NCBI GenBank assembly: GCA_022614705.1
Contig: JAKEIB010000347.1
Span: 1 to 10,228, forward strand
Source: Planctomycetota bacterium
Lineage (GTDB): Bacteria > Planctomycetota > Planctomycetia > Pirellulales > Lacipirellulaceae
DNA length: 10,228 nucleotides
Reading direction: 5' to 3'
Within the stretch, counting starts at the first letter, position 1. Each line of letters starts with the position of its first letter. A program made the position numbers and the translations under genes. Of the stretch, positions 1 to 6,340 are shown in pieces. The notes beneath the pieces are model-generated. The model made no database searches and was not told the DNA's origin. It saw only the letters and a program-made list of their open reading frames with translations.

Positions 1-127
1 ACTTGGCGCGGCGTAGCCGCAACCAAATTGTCTACTTGGAGTTACGTCTATTTCATTTGAAAATTTGCGCGGCGTGCAAAGAAACGAAACGTTAGTTTCA
101 CGGAGGTCACAGAGTCACTGCAGAGGG
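1..127. other. Intergenic stretch with short repeats
   Basis: No gene is supported here. A 9-nt word, GCGCGGCGT, occurs at 6-14 and again at 67-75. The first copy overlaps a perfect 5-bp hairpin, GCGGC-gta-GCCGC, at 8-20. A weak stem at 86-99 (GAAAC-gtta-GTTTC) is followed, on the minus strand, by a T-rich run. It could end transcription of the small minus-strand gene that stops at 128, but five base pairs is poor support. One arm of an inverted repeat lies at 99-114 and is listed separately. Confidence 0.5.
99..114 (+). repeat. Dispersed repeat copy, left arm of an inverted pair
   Basis: The sequence CACGGAGGTCACAGAG matches, in inverted orientation, 15 of 16 positions of 423-438. Repeats of the CACAGAGGACACAGAGG type are, as I recall, scattered through many planctomycete genomes, often as spurious HRGHRE peptides. 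The two copies here flank the small gene at 128-411. Confidence 0.65.
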
Positions 128-411
128 TTAAGCGTCATAAACGGCATAGTGGATTAAACTTTCGCATCGTACTTTGTCGAAGGAGACGTTTTCCGTAGTC
201 GGTTCCCAACCCTCGACAACCTCGCGAGCGATAAACACTTCCAAAAGTATTTTAACGTTTGATTCTGAGCTTCTTCGGGAAGTTCTCCTGACTCAGGCTC
301 TATTGCAACGATCGCTTGCGACGCGATGGTCCAAGGTTCAGCTGCGTAAATCGTCGCGTCCGAATTCAACGATTCAAGGTTCGTCACAACATCAAGCAGC
401 GTCATTACCAT
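128..411 (-). pseudogene. Small conserved-looking protein, frameshifted by one base
   Basis: Read from ATG at 411 (alternative ATG at 405), the first part gives an acidic peptide starting MVMTLLDVV and containing IYAAEPWT and AIVAIEPESGELPEEA, ending at LKYF. There the frame breaks in a run of four A on the plus strand (243-246). The original frame continues as basic, low-quality sequence to a stop at 154. Adding one base to the run joins LKYF to LEVFIAREVVEGW and continues through FDKVRCESLIHYAVYDA to a TAA at 128-130, giving a 94-residue protein. The restored protein has uniform composition and a natural end, which supports one gene with a single-base deletion. It resembles, from memory, a family of small uncharacterised proteins with LKYFLE-F-AREF-like cores; I know no function. 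Whether the deletion is real or a homopolymer sequencing error cannot be told from the sequence. Confidence 0.7.
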
Positions 412-422
412 TCCAAATCCCT

Positions 423-447
423 CTCTGTGACCTCTGTGTCCTCCATG
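423..447 (-). repeat. Dispersed repeat copy, right arm of an inverted pair
   Basis: On the minus strand this reads GGAGGACACAGAGGTCACAGAG. Positions 423-438 pair with 99-114 (15 of 16). Translated in the minus frame it gives the peptide GGHRGHRE, a common annotation artefact of this repeat type. It lies between the hydrolase stop (465) and the start of the small gene (411), so it occupies that gene's 5' leader. Confidence 0.65.
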
Positions 448-464
448 GTAGATCAATAATGTCT

Positions 465-1730
465 TTATGCTTTGATGCGTTTGAACTTCATTGTCTTGTC
501 GTTGGATTTGCTGTCGGCAAGTTCGCAGTAAGTCGGGCCGAAGGCTGCGTAGAACGCGGCGCAGTTCACGAGGTGCTCGATCGGCACTGAATCGTTTACA
601 GTGTGGGCGACGTTTTCGGCAGCGGGCCCGAAGCCGACGCAGGGGATGTCGAACATGCCGGCGATCGAGACGGCGTTCGTGCTGAATGTCCAGCGGTGCA
701 CTATCGGCGGTCTGTTCAACACTTCGTGGTATGTATTCACCGCCGATCGCACCGCGAGCGCATCCTCTGGTTCGCACCACATTGGGAAGTACTTCTCGGT
801 TTCATACACAAGGCCGGTATAGCTTGGCCTGGCGTATCGCAGCACCTCGACCTTCGCATCGACCCCGGCCCGTTTGATCGCGTCCTTCACTTCGGCGACG
901 GCCGACTTCTTGGTGTCGCCCACCGTGAGGCGTCGGTCGAGGTGAATGTACGCCTGGCCCGGCACGGCGCACAGGCTGGGCGTCTTGCAATCGATGTAGC
1001 TGACCGTGATCGTGCCCTTGCCCAAGAATTCGTCGCCCTTGAGCCGCTCGTTTAGCGCTTCGACCTCGCGCACGACCTTGGCGATCTTGTAAACCGCATT
1101 ATCGCCCTTCTCGGGCATCGAGCCGTGGCACGATTTGCCGAGACAGGTGACGCCAATCTCCATCCGCCCGCGTTGGCCGCGGAGGATTTTACAATCGGTC
1201 GAATCGGTGACGACGACCACGTCGGGACGAATCTTGTCCTCGTTCACGATGTATTGCCAACACAAACCGTCGCAGTCCTCCTCCATGACGGTGAACGTGA
1301 GCAGCAGCCAAAACTTCGACATGTCGACCTTGAGGTCGCGCAAAATCTTGGCCGCATAAACCATGGCTGGAATCGCGCCCTCCTGATCCCCTGCCCCGCG
1401 GCCCCACACCTTGCCATCGGCGACTTTGCCTTTGTACGGGTCATGCTTCCACTCGCCGCGCTCGCCGACGCCGACCGTGTCGACGTGTGCGTCGATCGCG
1501 ATGAGCTTCTTGCCACGGCCAGGCTGACCGACCTGGCCTAAGAGATTACCTAACCCGTCGACCCATATCTTGTCGAACGCCCCGGTCGCATCCATTTCCT
1601 TTTTGATGCGCTCGATAACCGGACCTTCCTCGGCGGATTCGGAGGGGATGGCCACCAAGTCGCGCAGGAAGCGGACCATCGGTTTTTCGTACTTTCGCGC
1701 GGCTTCGAGATAGAGACTTTTTTTGCTCAT
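465..1730 (-). CDS. ygeY: YgeY-type M20 family metallohydrolase
   Basis: A 421-residue zinc-dependent M20 amidohydrolase/peptidase, close in length to E. coli YgeY (about 403). Metal-site motifs are in the expected order: DAHVDTVGVG (His82, Asp84), GRGAGDQEG (Asp115), VMEEDCDG (Glu150 catalytic, Glu151) and a C-terminal His376 in AHTVND. The dimerisation domain follows the centre, with KSCHGSMPEKGDNAVYK (His202) and RRLTVGDT. The EEDCDGLCWQY and HGSMPEKGDN signatures are those of the YgeY group ('putative selenium metabolism hydrolase') rather than of general dipeptidases. The start is placed at MSKKSLYLEA (1730). An upstream ATG at 1778 would add 16 residues encoded by a palindromic repeat. 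The substrate is unknown; in enterobacteria the gene sits in a purine/selenium cluster. Here it is divergent from a molybdenum hydroxylase, which fits that association. No selenocysteine is needed: all Cys codons are ordinary. No strong Shine-Dalgarno sequence is visible. Confidence 0.88.
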   Translation of the reverse strand: MSKKSLYLEAARKYEKPMVRFLRDLVAIPSESAEEGPVIERIKKEMDATGAFDKIWVDGLGNLLGQVGQPGRGKKLIAIDAHVDTVGVGERGEWKHDPYKGKVADGKVWGRGAGDQEGAIPAMVYAAKILRDLKVDMSKFWLLLTFTVMEEDCDGLCWQYIVNEDKIRPDVVVVTDSTDCKILRGQRGRMEIGVTCLGKSCHGSMPEKGDNAVYKIAKVVREVEALNERLKGDEFLGKGTITVSYIDCKTPSLCAVPGQAYIHLDRRLTVGDTKKSAVAEVKDAIKRAGVDAKVEVLRYARPSYTGLVYETEKYFPMWCEPEDALAVRSAVNTYHEVLNRPPIVHRWTFSTNAVSIAGMFDIPCVGFGPAAENVAHTVNDSVPIEHLVNCAAFYAAFGPTYCELADSKSNDKTMKFKRIKA

Positions 1731-1737
1731 TCTGTAG

Positions 1738-1805
1738 GTTAGGCTTCCCAGCCTGACATCGCGGTGCGTTGACCTCAAAGAGCGTTAGCCTGGAAAGGCT
1801 AGCGT
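1738..1805. repeat. Pair of palindromes in the divergent intergenic region
   Basis: Two hairpins lie between the divergent hydrolase and hydroxylase genes. The first, 1738-1757, is an 8-bp stem (one G-T pair) around TCCC. The second, 1782-1805, is a 10-bp stem (two G-T pairs) around GGAA. Both have AGGCT/AGCCT cores and are roughly inverted copies of each other. They look like a dispersed REP-like element rather than a dedicated operator. That is inference, since only one locus is visible. Confidence 0.55.
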
Positions 1806-1969
1806 ACGGTGGTACTCTTGAAAGAGGGCAAATTTTATGCGAAACTTAGACGTGGTGGAAGGAGAGTCTGGGCCGCTCCGCGGGCGGCATCTTCCAGGCA
1901 TGAGTTGGCCACCAAGCACCGAGGCGCGCCGCTAGCGCATGGCATCTCGGTTTTCCTCCTACTCCAAAC

Positions 1970-1973
1970 GAGG
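1970..1973 (+). promoter_or_regulatory. Shine-Dalgarno site deciding the hydroxylase start
   Basis: GAGG sits 9 nt before the ATG at 1983. It supports that start over the open-frame ATG at 1809, and the downstream sequence at once enters the ferredoxin-like domain. Confidence 0.55.
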
Positions 1974-1982
1974 CCAACTGCC

Positions 1983-4778
1983 ATGGCGGCAACGACCGAT
2001 CCGGCTTCCGCAGTCCGTCAGCTTTCTTGCCAGGTCAACGGCGAGGCGATTCAGCTCGAATTGCCGGATGCAGACGGCCTGACGCTGCTCGACGTGCTCC
2101 GCGATTTCTTGGGCATCACGTCGCCCAAAAACGGATGCCAGCCGCAGGCCCAATGCGGCTGCTGCACGGTGCTGATGGACGGCAAACCGGTGCTTTCCTG
2201 TGCCCTTTCCCCCGCCAAGGCGGAGGGTAAATCGATCACCACGCTCGAAGGGCTCGACGACGAGCGTCGCCAGCAAATTGCGGATTCGTTCGTTCGCTGC
2301 GGCGGCGTGCAGTGCGGGTTCTGCATTCCAGGCATGGCGATGCGCGGCGTGGGACTGTGCGAAAAGAACCCTGAGCCGAGCCGCGAGGAAATCGCCACGG
2401 CGTTGAAGCCACATCTATGTCGGTGTACGGGTTACGCGCAGATCGTCGACAGCATCGAACTGTACAGCCGGCTGCGGCGCGGCGAAGCGATGTCCGAGCC
2501 CTCGGCCGCCGATCGATCGGGCCGCGTCGGCACCGATCTGCCGCGGTACACGGGCCACGACGCAGTGCTCGGCGACCGCAAGTTCATCGACGACATGACC
2601 GTGCCCGGCATGCTGCATGGTGCAGTGCGGCTCACTGACCATCCCCGCGCCAGAGTGCTGAGGATCGACGCTAGTCGGGCGCTCGCGCTCGATGGTGTGC
2701 ATCGCGTGGTGACAGCCGCCGATGTGCCGGGCGACCGCTATGTCGGCCTCATCGAAAAAGATTGGCCGGTGTTCATCGCCATTGGCGAGGAAACCCGATG
2801 CAGCGGTGACATCATCGCCGGCGTCGTCGCCGACACGCAGCGACTCGCGCGCAAGGCGGCCGAGCTCGTCGACATCGAATACGAAGTGCTGGAACCTGTA
2901 ACCGACCCACACGCGGCACTTGCTCCCGGAGCGCCGCTGATCCACCCCAAGCGCGGCACGAATCTGCTCAGCAAATCAACGCTCAAACGCGGCGACGTCG
3001 AAGAGGGCTTCCGCCGGGCGGCGCATATCATTGAAGACACGTATTATACACAACGCATCGAGCACCTGTTTCTCGAACCCGAATCGTGCATCGCGATTCC
3101 AAAATTACGAAATCCTGACCAGCGAGCCGGGGCGTCCTCGCCCCCGAGTGAAAGCGCCGCGATTAAAAATGGGTCAACTTCTTCACACGGGGCCGAGGAC
3201 GGCCCGGCTCGCCAATCCGCTAATTCGCAAGCCGACGTCGAATCGCTCTTCATCTACACCCAGGGCCAAGGCGTTTTCGACGACCAGCGCCAAATCGCGT
3301 CCGTGCTCGGCATCGAGCGAGACCGCGTGCAAACAGAGCTCGTCAGCAACGGTGGCGCGTTCGGTGGCAAAGAGGACATGTCGATCCAAGCGCAAACCGC
3401 CCTTATGGCCTGGGTCACCGGCCGCCCGATCAAACTGACGCTCACGCGGCCCGAAAGTTTCCAGATTCACCCAAAGCGTCATCCGATCGAACTGAAATAC
3501 AAGATCGGTTGCGACGCCGAGGGCCGCATCACGGCCGTTGAGGCACGGATCATCGGCGACAAGGGTGCGTACGCCTCGGTCGGCGCGAAGGTGCTGGAAC
3601 GGGCTGGCGGCCACTGCACGGGCCCCTATCGCGTGCCGGCGATCGACATGGAATCGCTCGCCGTTTACACAAACAACCCGCCCTGCGGGGCGATGCGTGG
3701 CTTTGGCGCGAACCAGGCTGCGTTTGCTATTGAAGGCTTGCTGGATCGTCTCGCCGAACGCGTCGGCATCGATGGCTACGACATCCGCGACCGCAATATC
3801 CTCGAGCCGGGCGAGGCGTTCGCCACGGGCCAATTGCTCGACAAGCCGTTCGGCCTCCGCAAAACGCTTGAAGCGGTGAAGGACGTTTACAAGTCGGCTA
3901 AGTATGCCGGCATTGCCTGCGGCATCAAGAACGTCGGTATCGGCAATGGCATGCCCGACATTGGCCGCGCCGCGCTCACGGTCGAAGACGCGAATACGAT
4001 CCACATCCGCACCGGCTTCACCGAAATGGGCCAGGGCCTGTTCACGATCTGCATTCAATTCGCCGTCGAAGCGACTGGTCTGCCGCCGTCCGTATTCAGC
4101 AGGGTTTCTGCCGATACCAAACTCATGCTCGATTGCGGCCAGACCACCGCCAGCCGCGCGACCGTGCTCGCCGGCAACTCAATCGCCGAAGCCGGCAAAG
4201 CTCTCAAAGCCGAGCTCGATCGCGGCAAAACGCTGACTGATTTGGTCGGCCAGACATTTCACGGCGAGTGGTCATGCACCTATACGTCGAAGCTCGGCAA
4301 AGACCTCGACAAGCCGGGCGGACCGAAAACGCATCTCACCTACGGTTTCGCCACGCAAGTCGCAATCCTCGACGACAGCGGCCGGCTGGTGAAAATGGTC
4401 GCCGCCCACGACGTGGGCCGCGTCATCAACCCGACCCAACTCGCCGGCCAAATGTACGGCTCGCTTCACATGGGCATCGGCTACGCCCTCACTGAGGATT
4501 TCGAGGCAGCGAACGGCGTAATTCTCGCCAAGAAGATGAACGACTGCGGCGTACTCCGCTCGCACCAGATGCCCGAGATGGAGCTCATATTTATCGAGGA
4601 AGAAGATCCCGAGTGCCCATTCGGCGCCCGCGGCGTTGGCGAGATCGGCCTGGTGCCCACGGCGCCGTGCATTGCCGGCGCCCTATACAAGTACGACGGC
4701 GTCGTCCGCACGCGGCTGCCGATGCGCGACTCGCCGGCGGCGCGGGCGATTACTAAGCCCAATGTGCGCCGCACATAA
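1983..4778 (+). CDS. Fused [2Fe-2S]/molybdopterin hydroxylase, xanthine dehydrogenase family (Se-dependent XDH-like)
   Basis: A 931-residue single-chain molybdenum hydroxylase without an FAD domain. Residues 13-90 are a ferredoxin-like [2Fe-2S] domain with Cys52, Cys58, Cys61 and Cys73. Residues 100-165 are the second [2Fe-2S] domain, with Cys111 and Cys114 (QCGFC) and Cys146-Arg-Cys148 (LCRC). From about 185 the molybdopterin-binding region follows: NGGAFGGKED (456-465), MRGFGANQ (571-578), TEMGQG (680-685) and a C-terminal GARGVGEIGL with the expected catalytic Glu887. Such enzymes hydroxylate purines or related heterocycles in the cytoplasm. The two-domain fusion matches the selenium-dependent xanthine dehydrogenase/XdhD type, and the adjoining mocA and ygeY-like genes support this. 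The substrate and the selenium requirement are inferred. Residues about 375-417 are an extra Ser/Ala/Gly-rich segment encoded by a palindrome (see the repeat at 3105-3230). The frame is otherwise intact. The open frame extends upstream to 1809, but domain homology and the GAGG site favour 1983. Confidence 0.9.
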   Translation: MAATTDPASAVRQLSCQVNGEAIQLELPDADGLTLLDVLRDFLGITSPKNGCQPQAQCGCCTVLMDGKPVLSCALSPAKAEGKSITTLEGLDDERRQQIADSFVRCGGVQCGFCIPGMAMRGVGLCEKNPEPSREEIATALKPHLCRCTGYAQIVDSIELYSRLRRGEAMSEPSAADRSGRVGTDLPRYTGHDAVLGDRKFIDDMTVPGMLHGAVRLTDHPRARVLRIDASRALALDGVHRVVTAADVPGDRYVGLIEKDWPVFIAIGEETRCSGDIIAGVVADTQRLARKAAELVDIEYEVLEPVTDPHAALAPGAPLIHPKRGTNLLSKSTLKRGDVEEGFRRAAHIIEDTYYTQRIEHLFLEPESCIAIPKLRNPDQRAGASSPPSESAAIKNGSTSSHGAEDGPARQSANSQADVESLFIYTQGQGVFDDQRQIASVLGIERDRVQTELVSNGGAFGGKEDMSIQAQTALMAWVTGRPIKLTLTRPESFQIHPKRHPIELKYKIGCDAEGRITAVEARIIGDKGAYASVGAKVLERAGGHCTGPYRVPAIDMESLAVYTNNPPCGAMRGFGANQAAFAIEGLLDRLAERVGIDGYDIRDRNILEPGEAFATGQLLDKPFGLRKTLEAVKDVYKSAKYAGIACGIKNVGIGNGMPDIGRAALTVEDANTIHIRTGFTEMGQGLFTICIQFAVEATGLPPSVFSRVSADTKLMLDCGQTTASRATVLAGNSIAEAGKALKAELDRGKTLTDLVGQTFHGEWSCTYTSKLGKDLDKPGGPKTHLTYGFATQVAILDDSGRLVKMVAAHDVGRVINPTQLAGQMYGSLHMGIGYALTEDFEAANGVILAKKMNDCGVLRSHQMPEMELIFIEEEDPECPFGARGVGEIGLVPTAPCIAGALYKYDGVVRTRLPMRDSPAARAITKPNVRRT
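3105..3230. repeat. Palindromic element inserted in frame in the hydroxylase gene
   Basis: The core is a long inverted repeat: 3122-3152 pairs with 3182-3212 at 28 of 31 positions, the three mismatches being G-G, C-C and A-A, around a 29-nt loop. Weaker complementarity extends outward to about 3105 and 3230. The core word of the right arm (3189-3212) recurs at 9730-9753 with 22 of 24 matches. The outer span of 126 nt is 42 codons, so the reading frame is kept. The encoded peptide lies between EPESCIAIP and LFIYTQGQGVF, two segments I expect to be nearly adjacent in the family. The outer borders are approximate. Confidence 0.75.
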
Positions 4779-4801
4779 AGCCGGCGATGCCATCGCCGGC
4801 T
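4779..4801. repeat. Perfect 10-bp palindrome after the hydroxylase stop
   Basis: AGCCGGCGAT-gcc-ATCGCCGGCT starts at the base after the TAA. It has no T-tract, so it is not a classic Rho-independent terminator. It could stabilise the 3' end or reduce read-through into mocA. Its shape also fits a dispersed REP-like element. Confidence 0.6.
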
Positions 4802-4813
4802 ATATGGGTCATC

Positions 4814-5419
4814 ATGGAACATTCTCGCCGCATCGGAGTGATTCTCGCCGCCGGTCGCGGTGCCCGCATGGGCGGCACAAAGCAGCTTTCAATTTGGCAA
4901 ACGTCTGAAGGCCCCAAACCGCTCGTTGCCGCCACGTATGATTCAATCCGACCGATCTGCGACCAGATGATCGTCGTGTTGGGCCACGAAGCCGATGCCG
5001 TAGCCGCGGCACTTGGCGAACGACGGTTCCACCGTGTAAATAGTAACCCAGACGCACCGATGTTCGAGTCGATCCGCGCCGGCTTGCGAGTCGCCCAATC
5101 GATCGACCCCTTCGCCACTGCCGTCGTGCATCCCGGAGACCACCCCGAAGTCGCCGCGTCCACACTAATCGCATTAACGGACTGTTCGTTTCAGCAACCA
5201 GTCCAAGCCGTCATCGCGCAATTCGACAATCGCGGCGGACACCCCGCGTTAATTCCACCCGTCGTCGCGGCGCTTCTGCTCGAAGCAGATTGCCCTCAAG
5301 GCTTAGGCGAATTCTGGTTAGCGCACCCAGACTTATGCGTTCGAGTGCCCGTCGATGACCCGTCGGTGTTGCGCGACGTCGATTTGCCCTCTGACCTTGC
5401 GAATGAATCGCGTGAGTGA
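4814..5419 (+). CDS. mocA: MocA-type molybdenum cofactor cytidylyltransferase
   Basis: A 201-residue MobA-like nucleotidyltransferase. It has the N-terminal nucleotide-binding loop LAAGRGARMGGTKQL (11-25), a GDHP motif (108-111) where the family has GDQP, GGHPALI (141-147) and the C-terminal DDPSVLRDVDLPSDL (181-195). MocA proteins transfer CMP from CTP to molybdopterin to form the dinucleotide cofactor used by xanthine dehydrogenase-family enzymes. The gene lies 35 nt behind the hydroxylase on the same strand, so it probably matures that enzyme's cofactor and is likely co-transcribed. The ATG at 4814 is preferred. An ATG at 4787 lies inside the palindrome after the hydroxylase stop and would add nine residues before the conserved N-terminus. 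No strong Shine-Dalgarno sequence precedes 4814. Specificity for CTP rather than GTP is inferred from family and context. Confidence 0.87.
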   Translation: MEHSRRIGVILAAGRGARMGGTKQLSIWQTSEGPKPLVAATYDSIRPICDQMIVVLGHEADAVAAALGERRFHRVNSNPDAPMFESIRAGLRVAQSIDPFATAVVHPGDHPEVAASTLIALTDCSFQQPVQAVIAQFDNRGGHPALIPPVVAALLLEADCPQGLGEFWLAHPDLCVRVPVDDPSVLRDVDLPSDLANESRE

Positions 5420-5511
5420 CGAGCTAAGTGCGGCTACAAACCGCTTGGCCCCGCATGTTACAATGGCCGTACCGACTCACTTGCTCACCAACTCACCTGT
5501 ATACCCAAGCC

Positions 5512-6237
5512 ATGCCCCCTGCCCCCTCGAAGCCGGCTAAGGAATACGATCGCCCCGCCTACATGGTTACGCTCGGCCTGTTGCCTCCCTACACGGCCGA
5601 GGACGTCGAGCGAGCGTACCTCGCCAAGATCAAGGATATCCGGCCCGACCTGGGCGGCGATCGCGAGGCGTTCTACGACGTTCAGAATGCCTACATGCAG
5701 GCCAAAGAGTACGTGAAGTTTCGCGGCGATCGTCGCGGCTGGATCGCCAGGCGCATGGACGAATATCTTGAAGTGCAGGAGGTCATCGATCGCCTCAAGA
5801 AATTCGGCGCCGTCGTGGAGACGAGCTCCGTCGATTGGCTGGCAAAGTCGTTCGGCGACTTTGCCGAGCTCAGCGAATCAGTCGTTGGCATCCGGTTAAA
5901 TGGCGCGGCGAACGGCGATGAGGTGCTCGATTACCTCGTAAGCCAGCGCGACAAGTTGCTGGAGCTCCGTAAGCTCGATCTGGCCGGCTCAGTCATTTCG
6001 GACGCGGCCGTCCGTCAGCTGAGCGTCTTCCGTCGACTGGCGGAGTTAAATCTCAGCCGCACGCCGATCACCTGGCAGTCGCTGCACATCGTCGAATGGC
6101 TGCCGGAGCTCGATATGGTCGAGGTCGAAGGCACCGGCCTGAAGTGGCTAACCCGCCGCAAGCTGGCCGCCCAACTCCGCCGCAAGCGCAAGGCGACCGC
6201 CGCGTTGCGGGCGATCCATCCCACGAGCGTGCGATGA
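5512..6237 (+). CDS. J-domain-like and leucine-rich-repeat protein
   Basis: A 241-residue, probably cytoplasmic protein; no signal peptide or membrane segment is seen. Residues 16-70 look like a divergent DnaJ J-domain: YMVTLGLLPPYTAEDVERAY, then KDIRPDLGGDREAFYDVQNAY. The usual HPD triad is Arg44-Pro45-Asp46, so stimulation of DnaK ATPase is doubtful. Residues 71-120 are mostly helical. Residues 147-205 carry short leucine-rich repeats (ELRKLDLAGSVISD, RLAELNLSRTPITW, ELDMVEVEGTGL). The tail (214-233) is very basic (RRKLAAQLRRKRK). The start is placed at the MPPAPSK ATG; the frame is open to an ATG at 5428, but those 28 residues show no conserved character. A TACAAT box at 5459-5464 could be a -10 element, with no good -35. 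No function is recognised; a scaffold or protein-interaction role is a guess. Confidence 0.7.
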   Translation: MPPAPSKPAKEYDRPAYMVTLGLLPPYTAEDVERAYLAKIKDIRPDLGGDREAFYDVQNAYMQAKEYVKFRGDRRGWIARRMDEYLEVQEVIDRLKKFGAVVETSSVDWLAKSFGDFAELSESVVGIRLNGAANGDEVLDYLVSQRDKLLELRKLDLAGSVISDAAVRQLSVFRRLAELNLSRTPITWQSLHIVEWLPELDMVEVEGTGLKWLTRRKLAAQLRRKRKATAALRAIHPTSVR

Positions 6238-6287
6238 TCGGCCCCAAATGCCGGTGGTGCAGATACGGAAAATCGGAACCTGTCAAC

Positions 6288-6301
6288 AGTTCCCGGGAAC
6301 T
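6288..6301. promoter_or_regulatory. Perfect 14-bp palindrome upstream of the ankyrin gene
   Basis: AGTTCCCGGGAACT is a perfect dyad, 39 nt before the ATG at 6341. An overlapping weaker hairpin, GGAACCTG-tcaa-CAGTTCC, spans 6276-6293. It could be an operator for a dimeric regulator; no promoter elements are clear. Confidence 0.35.
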
Positions 6302-6328
6302 TGGGGGGATATTGAGCGTCGAAAGAAT

Positions 6329-6334
6329 GGAGGG
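6329..6334 (+). promoter_or_regulatory. Shine-Dalgarno site deciding the 6341 start
   Basis: GGAGGG lies 6 nt before the ATG at 6341, where a signal peptide begins. This rules against the earlier in-frame ATG at 6248. Confidence 0.8.
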
Positions 6335-6340
6335 CTCGTC

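Larger units (their letters stand above)
1731..1982. other. Divergent intergenic region
   Basis: 252 bases separate the starts of the hydrolase (-) and the hydroxylase (+). Both promoters should lie here. A TTGAAA box at 1818-1823 lacks a convincing -10 partner at normal spacing, so no promoter is called. The plus frame is open from 1809, but the peptide from 1809 to 1982 has no family resemblance and is not counted as coding. Confidence 0.5.

Noticed and set aside
154..242. Original-frame continuation of the small gene to a stop at 154
   Set aside because: The sequence after the A-run is basic and unlike the first half, whereas the shifted frame gives an acidic, coherent C-terminus.
1731..1778. 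N-terminal extension of the hydrolase to ATG 1778
   Set aside because: The 16 extra residues are encoded by a palindromic repeat, and family members begin near MSKKSLYLEA.
1809..1982. N-terminal extension of the hydroxylase to ATG 1809
   Set aside because: 58 residues without homology before a normal ferredoxin-like start; a Shine-Dalgarno site supports 1983.
3183..4058. 291-codon minus-strand open frame
   Set aside because: It is antisense to the molybdopterin domain of the hydroxylase. Open antisense frames are common in GC-rich genes, and the peptide is unlike any family I know.
4787..4813. Earlier start of mocA
   Set aside because: The ATG is inside a palindrome and the extra residues precede the conserved N-terminus.
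5428..5511. Earlier start of the J-like gene
   Set aside because: The extra 28 residues look random and span a possible promoter region.
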